Origin: a bacterium 1XD42-54
GTDB taxonomy: Bacteria > Bacillota > Clostridia > Lachnospirales > Lachnospiraceae
Length of the DNA stretch: 64,000 nt
Direction: 5' to 3'
NCBI GenBank assembly: GCA_003612585.1
Contig: RAZH01000012.1
Span: forward strand, 28,090-92,089
In this document: positions 26,193 through 33,994 of the stretch, one piece after another
Position numbering within the stretch: position 1 is the first letter of the stretch
Layout of the letters: each line of letters begins with the position of its first letter
Position numbers and translations under genes: made by a program
Notes under the pieces: model-generated
Told to the model about the DNA's origin: nothing
The model's input: only the letters and a program-made list of their open reading frames with translations
Databases searched by the model: none

Positions 26193-28094
26193 ATGTTGCT
26201 GCGAGATTATTTGAATGAATTTGAACTGGATTGGGCGCAGGCTCCGGTACGTTCGGAGCTGATTCCCAAAGCGGCGCTCAAAGGTGCAAAAATATTGCTG
26301 ATCGGAGAACAGGCGGAGCTGCAAAAAGCGATTGCGTGGTCATTTTTCGCGTGGAATGACAGTGATAGATCAGGCGTACGTGTGCAGAGCGCGTCACTGG
26401 AAAATGGAGTGCTTAAAACGGAGATTGCGGGAGCAGAACACGAAATGTTTCGTCCTGAAGAGGCAGATTACGTGATTCTGACCGGTTTTTGCTGTCGGGA
26501 GGCAAACCTTGATGCAGCGGAGGCAATTTCCTATTTGAAACATTTCAGGCAATTGCTGGAAACGGTGTCGGCACTGCAATGCCGCCGGGTGCTGTTGTTG
26601 TCTGACGGGCGCGTTTACGGAAAGCTGGGGCCAGGCTTTGCTGCGTCGGAATACGAAGCAGGGAAAACGGACCCGTGTGGGCCGGGCTATGAGGCACAGT
26701 ATTTTTTGCAGGCAGTGGAAAGCATGCTGGCAGCTTTTGCCAGGGAAAAAGGATTTGCGTTTCAGATTCTTCGGACTGGTATGATGTACGGCGCCTGTAT
26801 TCCTGTGATGGAGCATATGGCAGCGCAGCTTGCCAGAAAGACAGCATTTGGAGAGCCATTTCAGTTAACGCTTTCGCAGGAGAAAACTTCCTATATCAGC
26901 ATCCACGACGTCCTGACAGCGATTCAGTTTGTATTGACAAAATGCCCGGAGAATAAGATTTTTAACGTTTCAGGACTGGCTTCAAATGCGTCGGCAGGAG
27001 AACTTGCCATTTTGCTTTATCAGAATTTTCCAGAACAATGTCGGGTGACGATGCATAGTGAGGCGGCAGAAAAATCTGATACCGAAAGACCATCCGAAAA
27101 CAAACAGATGGCAATACCTTCGGAAGGAAGCGGAATCTGGCTGAATACGCAGCTTTTGGAGCACTATGGTTTTGTTCCTCAGGTGTCTTTGGAGGACGGA
27201 CTGATAATTTTGGTGAAGAGCCTGCAAGATACCGGCGAGGTGTTTTTGTTTGACAATACGTATCTGGGGAAACTTGAAAAAGTGCAGAAAATCCTTCTGG
27301 GTTATCTTCTGGAGATTGACCGCATCTGTAAAAAGCATGATATCAAATATTTTCTCGCGGGCGGTACGCTGCTCGGGGCAATCCGGCACCATGGATTTAT
27401 CCCGTGGGACGACGATGCAGATGTGATGATGCTGCGGGAGGATTATGATAAATTTCAGCAGGTGGTACAGCAGGAACTTCCCAGAAATATTTTTATGCAG
27501 ATTCCGGAGACCGAGAAAGGGAATTACAATCCGTTCACAAAGCTGCGCATCAATAATACCATGTTTGCAACGGAGTTTACGGGGCATTTTATGGAGATGC
27601 ATAATGGGATTTTCTTTGATGTACTTTCGCATGACCGAACAGGCCGGCACAAGTGGTCGCAGAAACTGCATCTGATGGCGACCATGTTGACACGTTCAGT
27701 GGTTTTTAACAAGTGGGGGAACACGGATATTAAAGGCGGCGGCGCGCATCCGGTGATCTGCAAAATTGTCGATCATGTGAAATATCTTATTCCGATGCGT
27801 CTGGCGCTGTGGGCGCAGAATCATGCTCTTACTTTTTTTAAGAACAAAGATACCGGGTATCTGTATGACGGCATGGGGCGGAATCTGAAACGGGGCGCTT
27901 TTCCGGCCAATTGGCTTTCGGAGGCGGTTTATGTGGATTTCGAGGGATATCAGTTTCCTGTCCCAAAGGAATATGATAAATATCTCACTTATCTGTACGG
28001 AGATTACATGCAGATGATTCCGGTGAGCCAGCGCAGGACGAGTCACAGCATTGTGTTGATGGATCTGGGCGAGTACTCGGATTATCGGATTTGA
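26193..28094 (+). CDS. SDR-like domain fused to LicD phosphotransferase
   Basis: The protein has 633 residues from the ATG at 26193 (AAGGGA upstream); the open frame extends to 26061 but overlaps the previous gene. Residues about 20-370 look like an extended SDR (GAKILLIGEQAEL, VLLLSDGRVYGKLG, ILRTGMMYG, FNVSGLAS), with the glycine motif and YxxxK lost. From about residue 400 a LicD domain follows: FLAGGTLLGAIRHHGFIPWDDD, with metal-binding acidic residues in DDDADVMM. LicD proteins transfer phosphocholine or other phospho-substituents from CDP donors to surface glycans. The natural donor could be the CDP-polyol from TarI. The fusion suggests that the SDR-like part binds the donor or acceptor. 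Confidence 0.8.
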   Translation: MLLRDYLNEFELDWAQAPVRSELIPKAALKGAKILLIGEQAELQKAIAWSFFAWNDSDRSGVRVQSASLENGVLKTEIAGAEHEMFRPEEADYVILTGFCCREANLDAAEAISYLKHFRQLLETVSALQCRRVLLLSDGRVYGKLGPGFAASEYEAGKTDPCGPGYEAQYFLQAVESMLAAFAREKGFAFQILRTGMMYGACIPVMEHMAAQLARKTAFGEPFQLTLSQEKTSYISIHDVLTAIQFVLTKCPENKIFNVSGLASNASAGELAILLYQNFPEQCRVTMHSEAAEKSDTERPSENKQMAIPSEGSGIWLNTQLLEHYGFVPQVSLEDGLIILVKSLQDTGEVFLFDNTYLGKLEKVQKILLGYLLEIDRICKKHDIKYFLAGGTLLGAIRHHGFIPWDDDADVMMLREDYDKFQQVVQQELPRNIFMQIPETEKGNYNPFTKLRINNTMFATEFTGHFMEMHNGIFFDVLSHDRTGRHKWSQKLHLMATMLTRSVVFNKWGNTDIKGGGAHPVICKIVDHVKYLIPMRLALWAQNHALTFFKNKDTGYLYDGMGRNLKRGAFPANWLSEAVYVDFEGYQFPVPKEYDKYLTYLYGDYMQMIPVSQRRTSHSIVLMDLGEYSDYRI

Positions 28095-28160
28095 CTGACC
28101 GGGATTGCTTACGAATAAACGGGTGCCTGCAGGGAACAGGACGGACAGGAGAAATGAAAT

Positions 28161-29120
28161 ATGCTTTCAGTGATTTTACCGGCATATAATGAGGAAAAAA
28201 TGGTGCCGAAGGCGGCGGAAACAATCGGACGGCTTTTAACAGAAGCGCAGATTGCATATGAAATTGTTTTTGTAAACGATGGATCAAAGGATGGAACGTG
28301 GGAGGCAATCGAAGAGACGGCAATAAGGGATTCTCATATTGTTGGAGTAAAGTTTTCAAGAAATTTCGGGAAAGAGTCTGCGATGCTGGCAGGGCTGGCA
28401 AATGCGTCCGGGGATTGTTGTGTGGTGATGGACTGTGATTTGCAGCATCCGCCGGAAACTGTGATCGAGATGTATCGTCTCTGGGAACAGGGATATGAGG
28501 TTGTCGAAGGTGTAAAACGAAGCCGTGGGAAGGAGAGCGCCATGCACAGGGCGAGTGCGGGGATGTTTTATAAGATCATATCGAGAGCAGTGCGGATTGA
28601 TATGTCGCGGGCATCTGACTTTAAACTGCTTGACCGGCGGGCTGTGGACGCGCTTCTGGCCATGCCGGAGCGGAATACCTTCTTTCGCGCGCTTTCCTCT
28701 TGGATTGGATTTCGGTCGGCTTCCGTTGAGTTTGACGTTCAGGAGCGCACGGAAGGAGAATCAAAATGGTCATCCTGGTCGCTCGTTCAGTATGCGATTA
28801 AAAATATTGTGGCGTTTTCTACGGTCCCGATGCAGTGTGTGACCGTAGCGGGAGTGCTTGTGTTTCTGATGGCTGTTCTGCTCGGGATTCAGTCGCTGGT
28901 GAAATATTTCAGCGGTCATGCGGTGGAAGGTTTTACAACCGTAATTCTGCTGATTTTGATGATTGGCAGTATCATTATGATAAGCCTTGGGATTATCGGG
29001 TACTATATTGCAAAAATTTATGAGGAAGTGAAGGGGCGTCCGCGCTATCTGATTGCAAAGCGGATTGGAGGCAAAGAAAAAGCAGATCAGGAAAAGAAAA
29101 ATCCGGAAAGCAAAATATGA
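28161..29120 (+). CDS. GT2 polyprenyl-phosphate glycosyltransferase (GtrB/DPM1-like)
   Basis: The 319-residue protein has a GT-A domain (VILPAYNEEKMV, FVNDGSKDGTWE, VVMDCDLQHPPE with DxD, SRNFGKESAMLAGL) followed by two C-terminal membrane segments (VTVAGVLVFLMAVLLGI and TVILLILMIGSIIMISLGIIGYY). Such proteins load a sugar onto undecaprenyl phosphate for use outside the membrane. It ends the polymer locus, so it probably supplies a lipid-linked sugar that decorates the exported polymer. AGGAG precedes the ATG by about 8 bases. A paralogue lies at 43354-44349. Confidence 0.88.
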   Translation: MLSVILPAYNEEKMVPKAAETIGRLLTEAQIAYEIVFVNDGSKDGTWEAIEETAIRDSHIVGVKFSRNFGKESAMLAGLANASGDCCVVMDCDLQHPPETVIEMYRLWEQGYEVVEGVKRSRGKESAMHRASAGMFYKIISRAVRIDMSRASDFKLLDRRAVDALLAMPERNTFFRALSSWIGFRSASVEFDVQERTEGESKWSSWSLVQYAIKNIVAFSTVPMQCVTVAGVLVFLMAVLLGIQSLVKYFSGHAVEGFTTVILLILMIGSIIMISLGIIGYYIAKIYEEVKGRPRYLIAKRIGGKEKADQEKKNPESKI

Positions 29121-29166
29121 AAATATGAAACAATGAAAAGCGGAAAACGGAAATACGTGGAACAAA

Positions 29167-29230
29167 AACGGCTGTCACAGTCGTGTGGGGGATTCAGGAA
29201 GGATCTACATCACACTCTGTGACAGCCGTT
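29167..29230 (-). terminator. Terminator of the minus-strand phosphoesterase operon
   Basis: AACGGCTGTCACAG (29167-29180) and CTGTGACAGCCGTT (29217-29230) are perfect 14-bp inverted repeats, extended inward by GTGTG/CACAC. On the minus strand GTTTTTGTT follows. The stem includes the last codons and stop of the phosphoesterase gene. Confidence 0.65.
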
Positions 29231-29862
29231 GCATTTGGTATGCCGTAGCGAAGCGTGCTCGGCTGCTCTGCTTCGTAATCAAAAACAAAACGTTCATAGG
29301 CATTGATGACATGGGTATCGAAATATTTGTCGTAGCGTTTATACGTCCGGCCGTAGGAAAGGTGCACATGTCCGTGCAGAAAATATTTTGGTTTATATTT
29401 TTCCATGAGCTGGATAAAAGTTTTGAAACCCTGGTGCGGCAGATCGCGGCCGTCATTTAACTGATAAGCCGGGGCATGCGTGACCAGAATATCAAATCCG
29501 CGGTGCCGCAGGAGTTGAAACCACAGCTTTGCGGCCCTTCGTTTCATTTCCTTCTCCGTATACTGGCAGCTTCCGGCATGGTAACGCATGGAACCTCCCA
29601 GCCCCAGAATGCGGATGCCATTGTGCACATAAATTTTATCATCAATGCAGATGCAGCCATCCGGCGGAATCTGCTGATATTTATCGTCATGGTTGCCGTG
29701 CACATAAAGTACGGGGACATTGGAAAAGGTAGCCAGAAAGGAGAGATAGTGCGGATGCAGATCTCCGCAGGAAATGATCAGATCAATTCCTGCAAGTTTA
29801 CTCTTATGGTAATGATCCCACAGATACGCAGATTCTTCGTCTGCAATTGCAAGTATCCGCAT
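29194..29862 (-). CDS. Calcineurin-like metallophosphoesterase
   Basis: The protein has 222 residues from the ATG at 29862, which has GGAG about 11 bases upstream; a longer frame would run into the previous gene. Metallophosphoesterase motifs are present: ISCGDLHPHYL, YVHGNHDD, VTHAPAY and HGHVH, which together bind two metal ions. The first motif is unusual in that the DxH region reads IADEESAY. It is cytoplasmic with no signal peptide. It lies just after the ParB-like/BMP fusion gene (gap of about 20 bases), so the two are probably co-transcribed. Its substrate (nucleotide, phosphodiester or protein phosphate) is unknown. Confidence 0.8.
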   Translation of the reverse strand: MRILAIADEESAYLWDHYHKSKLAGIDLIISCGDLHPHYLSFLATFSNVPVLYVHGNHDDKYQQIPPDGCICIDDKIYVHNGIRILGLGGSMRYHAGSCQYTEKEMKRRAAKLWFQLLRHRGFDILVTHAPAYQLNDGRDLPHQGFKTFIQLMEKYKPKYFLHGHVHLSYGRTYKRYDKYFDTHVINAYERFVFDYEAEQPSTLRYGIPNATAVTECDVDPS

Positions 29863-29881
29863 AGTTCGCTGTTCTCCTTCC

Positions 29882-31801
29882 TCATTCCGCTGTAATTTCA
29901 TCCTGTACGCGCGGTACTCCCTGTTGTGAGAGCACGGGTTTTGCTTTTTCTGTAAGCTGACGCGCCTGTGGAATGGAACCGATAATATTTTCTGCAAGCC
30001 AGTCCATTGTCATGATTTCCTCGGGCGAGAGTGTATGGTTCGGGTCTTTGTTTGCCGTTGAGGTCTGTGTGTGGAGAACGCCTGAAAACGGGTTAAATTC
30101 TCCGGCACGGATTGTATGCCTCAACAAATCAACCAGGCGTTTGGTGCCCACAGGAAGATTTTTGGAACAAATAACGTCGACTACGCCAGAGGACATGCCC
30201 CACCAGTAATTGATGGCTTTGCCGGAGTGGTCGTCTGACTTCCAGGTACCATTCATGATGGTACGAATCAGTTTTTCATAAAATTTACCCCAGTGGCACA
30301 GTGGCATTGCCAGGTTGTGCGGATACCCGTCAGCCATATGATAAATTCCGAAATAACGGGAATTTTCCTCCGGAATTACCATGTCTCTCCCAGAGATACA
30401 GGCCGGGTTTACTTCCCGGATGCGCTCGGAAATATCAACATCCTTTTTTGAGGACCATTCCAGATAAACCTGCGCGCGCGGATTCACCATTCTTGCACCC
30501 AGTGCAAAGGCATTGATATTGGCAATTACACCAAACAGCGGGTAGTCTTCAATGTACAGCAGCCGGTTGTTTTCCGCCATAGCCCCGGCGATCGCGCCCA
30601 TCAGAAATTTAGCTTCGTGCATTCTCGCATAATACGTCCGGATATAACGGTGGGATGTATTCAGAGAACAGTTCAGAATGCGGATATTTGGATGCGCAAT
30701 CGCTGCCTTTACGCTTGCAGGAGCGAAGGCTGGGGTGGTCGTAAAGATCAGGTTACAGCCATCGGAAATTGCTTTTTGCAGGTACTCTTCAATCGTATCA
30801 ACCGTAACGCCGTCATAATACAGTGTAGTCACTTCGTCCGGGAAGGTCTGCGCAAGGTGCAGGCGGCCCAACTCATGTGCGTAGGACCATGCGGAAGATG
30901 CGGCTGTTTTTTCATAAATAAATGCAATCTTCAGCCTGGCCGGACCGGTCGGCAAAATCCAGCTGAGCAGGGGCTTTTTCTCTGTCGTGGGGTTCATTTT
31001 CAAATCAATTTCATCATCCTGCTCCAGAAGGCGAAATTCTTCCCAGCTTTTTACAATTAAATTTTTCAGAGCAGTGGTGGTGGTATCAGCAAGCGTTTTA
31101 TACCCATAGAGCATGATAAAAGATAAAAACGCGTCTCCTGGTGTGATTTTCAGTTTATTGCCGCCGTTTGTCCGATAGACAGCAGTAAAACGCGAATATG
31201 CGGAGCTAAAATCAATCTGTTCATCCTCTGACCAGCTTTCCTCGGCAAATTTTCCCACTGCTTTTTGCAGTTTGGCAAAGCTCCCTTCCCTGGAAAACCA
31301 GATATAATTGATTTTTGACAGTTTGTAAAAATCGAGAAACTCGTAGTAAATTTTATTTTCTTTTTCTTCTGTACGTTTCGGAATAATACGCGTGACCGTG
31401 CCGGGAATGGAAATTGCCTCAAAATACTTCATGACGCTGACACGCTTGTTTCCTTCCACTATGTAAAATTTGTTCATGTATTCACATGCCTTGATCGGGT
31501 CGCGGATTCCCTCTTCTTCGTGAGAGCTGCTAAGGGCGGCCCATTTTCGGGCAAATTCTGTGTCTTCGTTTAAAATCGGCATAAAATTGCCGGAAAAAGC
31601 ATTGCTCCGGCCTTCATATCTTGTACCGACAATCTGATCAATCGGGATCTGCACAAGGCCCAAAGATACCATAGAGTAGGAGTCGTTTGGCGGAAGAATG
31701 CTGTCGAGAACCTGAAGCGTAGGCCGTTCGCCGCGCAGCAGTCTGTTCTGGTAATCTTTTTTTCCAGCTTTACAGGCTTTATTGTAATCATCCATTGACA
31801 T
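29882..31801 (-). CDS. Cytoplasmic fusion of ParB-like domain and BMP/PnrA-type ligand-binding domain
   Basis: A 639-residue protein with no signal peptide or lipobox. Residues about 45-150 resemble a ParB/Srx nuclease-like fold: LVQIPIDQIVGTRYEGRS, GIRDPIKACEYMN and YIVEGNKRVSVMKYFEA. The middle (about 180-280) is helical and unassigned. The C-terminal half (about 300-600) is a BMP (PnrA/Med) nucleoside-lipoprotein fold: RLKIAFIYEKTAASSAWSYAHELGR, NLIFTTTPAFAPASVKAAIAH, AGAMAENNRLLYIEDYPLFGVIANINAFALGA. BMP domains are normally secreted lipoproteins that bind nucleosides; here one sits in the cytoplasm behind a putative nucleic-acid or nucleotide-binding domain. That layout fits an intracellular sensor, but the function is unknown. 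Confidence 0.75.
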   Translation of the reverse strand: MSMDDYNKACKAGKKDYQNRLLRGERPTLQVLDSILPPNDSYSMVSLGLVQIPIDQIVGTRYEGRSNAFSGNFMPILNEDTEFARKWAALSSSHEEEGIRDPIKACEYMNKFYIVEGNKRVSVMKYFEAISIPGTVTRIIPKRTEEKENKIYYEFLDFYKLSKINYIWFSREGSFAKLQKAVGKFAEESWSEDEQIDFSSAYSRFTAVYRTNGGNKLKITPGDAFLSFIMLYGYKTLADTTTTALKNLIVKSWEEFRLLEQDDEIDLKMNPTTEKKPLLSWILPTGPARLKIAFIYEKTAASSAWSYAHELGRLHLAQTFPDEVTTLYYDGVTVDTIEEYLQKAISDGCNLIFTTTPAFAPASVKAAIAHPNIRILNCSLNTSHRYIRTYYARMHEAKFLMGAIAGAMAENNRLLYIEDYPLFGVIANINAFALGARMVNPRAQVYLEWSSKKDVDISERIREVNPACISGRDMVIPEENSRYFGIYHMADGYPHNLAMPLCHWGKFYEKLIRTIMNGTWKSDDHSGKAINYWWGMSSGVVDVICSKNLPVGTKRLVDLLRHTIRAGEFNPFSGVLHTQTSTANKDPNHTLSPEEIMTMDWLAENIIGSIPQARQLTEKAKPVLSQQGVPRVQDEITAE

Positions 31802-32080
31802 AGCAGGTACCCTTTCTTGTATGATAAATTGGACGGAGGCCGTTTTTTCGTATTCCGCAATGCAAGTATTTCGCTCAGGTCCGTCAGTCTGAGGGTATTA
31901 TAAACTTCATGTTTGTGGAAATCAAGCTTTGGCGCCTGTAGCATGGGATTTTCTGCGTTTGGCCGGAATTTGAACAATGGTACGGCGGATTCTTCGTTAA
32001 AATTTTAAGGAATATATTTTATGGCTCACATGATTGGGAGTATTGAGGAATAGAATAGTAAAAAAATTCCGGAGAGCAAT

Positions 32081-32746
32081 ATGAACTATATCTGGGGAAT
32101 TATGATACTGATAGGCGTAGTATGGGGCGCTCTGACCGGGCGCGTGGATGCCGTTTCCGATGCGGTGCTGTCCTCGGCAAAGGAAGCAGTTACTCTGTGC
32201 ATTACCATGCTGGGTGTGATGGGGCTTTGGATGGGACTGATGGAGGTGGCAAAGGAGGCTGGATTGGTGCGGCTGATTTCGCGGAAGATTCAGCCATTTA
32301 TTCATTTCCTGTTTCCGCATATTCCGCAGGATCATCCGGCGAACGAGCATATTACAATGAACTGTGTGGCGAATATTCTCGGCCTTGGATGGGCTGCAAC
32401 ACCTGCCGGATTAAAGGCAATGGAGGAGCTTGCCAATCTTGAGGAAGAGCGGCGGCAGGCAGAGTTGCCAGAGCAGACGGGAGATACGGCAGAGGGAAGA
32501 AAGAAAAAGAGAAAAGGAATTTCGCGGGCCATGCCGCGCGGCACAGCCAGCAACGAGATGTGTACGTTTTTGATTTTGAATATATCCTCGTTGCAGCTGA
32601 TTCCGGTCAGCGTAATTGCCTATCGGAGCCAGTACGGGAGCGTCAATCCGGCAGCGATTGTAGGGCCGGGAATTATAGCTACTGCGGTGAGTACGGTGGC
32701 GGCGGTGGTGTATTGTAAGATAACAGATGGGAAGCGGAGAGGGTAG
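32081..32746 (+). CDS. spmA: Spore maturation protein A, nucleoside-recognition (Gate) domain
   Basis: A 221-residue membrane protein with several hydrophobic segments (IWGIMILIGVVWGALTG and AVTLCITMLGVMGLWMGLM) and the Gate-domain block NCVANILGLGWAATPAGLKAMEEL. It matches SpmA, which is needed for core dehydration and heat resistance of spores. A polar, Lys-rich loop (about 125-150) separates the halves. SpmA usually partners with SpmB encoded right beside it; no spmB is visible downstream. GGAG lies 8 bases before the ATG. Confidence 0.85.
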   Translation: MNYIWGIMILIGVVWGALTGRVDAVSDAVLSSAKEAVTLCITMLGVMGLWMGLMEVAKEAGLVRLISRKIQPFIHFLFPHIPQDHPANEHITMNCVANILGLGWAATPAGLKAMEELANLEEERRQAELPEQTGDTAEGRKKKRKGISRAMPRGTASNEMCTFLILNISSLQLIPVSVIAYRSQYGSVNPAAIVGPGIIATAVSTVAAVVYCKITDGKRRG

Positions 32747-32762
32747 GCTCTTCGCTTTTTTA
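32734..32762 (+). terminator. Terminator overlapping the end of spmA
   Basis: GCGGAGAG (32734-32741) pairs with CTCTTCGC (32748-32755) with one mismatch; TTTTTTATTT follows. The spmA stop codon lies in the loop. Confidence 0.6.
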
Positions 32763-32900
32763 TTTAGAAATAGTGCCTGATATTACGGCTAAGAGGATCG
32801 GTGAAAAAATCAGGTTTAGTACCCTAAAATCCCCGCGAACTGCCGAAAAAAATCTGCATATCATAAATAGAGAGATCAGACTATAAAGGTATGCAATCAT

Positions 32901-33830
32901 ATGAGAGAATATGTTATTTTATCAATAGAAACACACCTGTTCTTCGCCAGGATCATGAAAGAACATTCTTTGTTTTTGCTGGCATCGCTTCCGGAAAAGG
33001 AGACGGACTTAAAAAGGCGTGCGGAATGCTTCAGGAAAGGATTTGAAGGAGGCCTGAAAAAGACCGTACGACTTGCCGATGGAATGGTGGGGAATGCCAT
33101 TTTGGATTCCGGAGAAATTGTGACGGAATTTACGCAGAAGGCAGAATGTCAGACGAGCAGGCTGACAGGTATTTCTGTGGATACAGAGATTACGGAGGCT
33201 GAGAAATGTCTTCAGAGCGGATGCCCCTCCGGAGTAAGCCGGGAAACGGTTTATCAGGTCAGAATGCTGAACCGGGAAATGCTTGAGTGCTTGAACGGGC
33301 TGATTGCCTATAAAGAAGAAATTTTGCAGAAGGTGCTGAGCTGTAAACTTTATACCACGAATTATCCGCTTTTGATTGAACACATTTTAAGGGAGGCAAG
33401 ATTATACCGTCAGTTTATCATGCAGCTTGAAAGAAATGGCTGTATCGCGATGACAGATCTGAGAAATACAGAGGCATTCTGGAATCAGATTATGATGGAA
33501 CATGCTGAATTTATACGCGGCCTTCTGGACCCGACAGAGTGTGAACTGATACAATCAGCCAATGGATTTGCGATGGATTACTGTGAGCTTTTGGAGGCCA
33601 TGAAAGAACAGGAAGCCAGGAACGGCAATGCCTGCCATGCAAAAAGTGTCCAGTTGACAGAAGAGTTCCAGAAGTTTAAAAGTGCAGGGACGCAAGGAAT
33701 TACAGATTGTGACATACGCTCTGTGATCCTTCCACTTTTGGCAGACCATGTGCTCAGGGAAGCAAATCATTATCTGCGCTTACTGGAACAGGCAAACAAT
33801 GGAAGCAATCGCTGTGGAATGTGTAAATGA
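32901..33830 (+). CDS. DUF2935 protein (hemerythrin-like helical bundle repeats)
   Basis: A 309-residue, helix-rich protein matching DUF2935. Two similar halves each contain His/Glu-bearing helices (IETHLFFARIMKEHSLFL; LIEHILREARLYRQFIMQL; FWNQIMMEHAEFIRGLLDP; LADHVLREANHYLRLLEQ), suggesting a di-iron or other metal site as in hemerythrin-like bundles. It has no signal peptide. Function in vivo is unknown; the family is common in Bacillales and Clostridia. It is monocistronic, with its own terminator. Confidence 0.8.
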   Translation: MREYVILSIETHLFFARIMKEHSLFLLASLPEKETDLKRRAECFRKGFEGGLKKTVRLADGMVGNAILDSGEIVTEFTQKAECQTSRLTGISVDTEITEAEKCLQSGCPSGVSRETVYQVRMLNREMLECLNGLIAYKEEILQKVLSCKLYTTNYPLLIEHILREARLYRQFIMQLERNGCIAMTDLRNTEAFWNQIMMEHAEFIRGLLDPTECELIQSANGFAMDYCELLEAMKEQEARNGNACHAKSVQLTEEFQKFKSAGTQGITDCDIRSVILPLLADHVLREANHYLRLLEQANNGSNRCGMCK

Positions 33831-33870
33831 GAAATGTATTTTGCACTGCAATAAGATGACAGATAAAAAG

Positions 33871-33897
33871 CAGAAGGCTTTGGGCTTTCTGTTTTTT
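33871..33897 (+). terminator. Terminator after the DUF2935 gene
   Basis: CAGAAGG (33871-33877) pairs with CTTTCTG (33885-33891), one G-U pair, then TTTTTT. Confidence 0.7.
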
Positions 33898-33918
33898 ATT
33901 GCGGAATAAAGAAGCGGC

Positions 33919-33969
33919 AAATATTAATATTTACCAAATATTGACAAAAAGAAACAGACAAAATACAAT
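33919..33969 (+). promoter_or_regulatory. Promoter of the cas operon with upstream palindrome
   Basis: TTGACA (33941-33946), 17 bases, TACAAT (33964-33969); the start codon follows after about 25 bases. A perfect 14-bp palindrome, AAATATTAATATTT (33919-33932), lies just before the -35 and is a candidate operator or UP-like element. Confidence 0.7.
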
Positions 33970-33994
33970 TAAAGAAACGAACAGAAAGAAGCTG

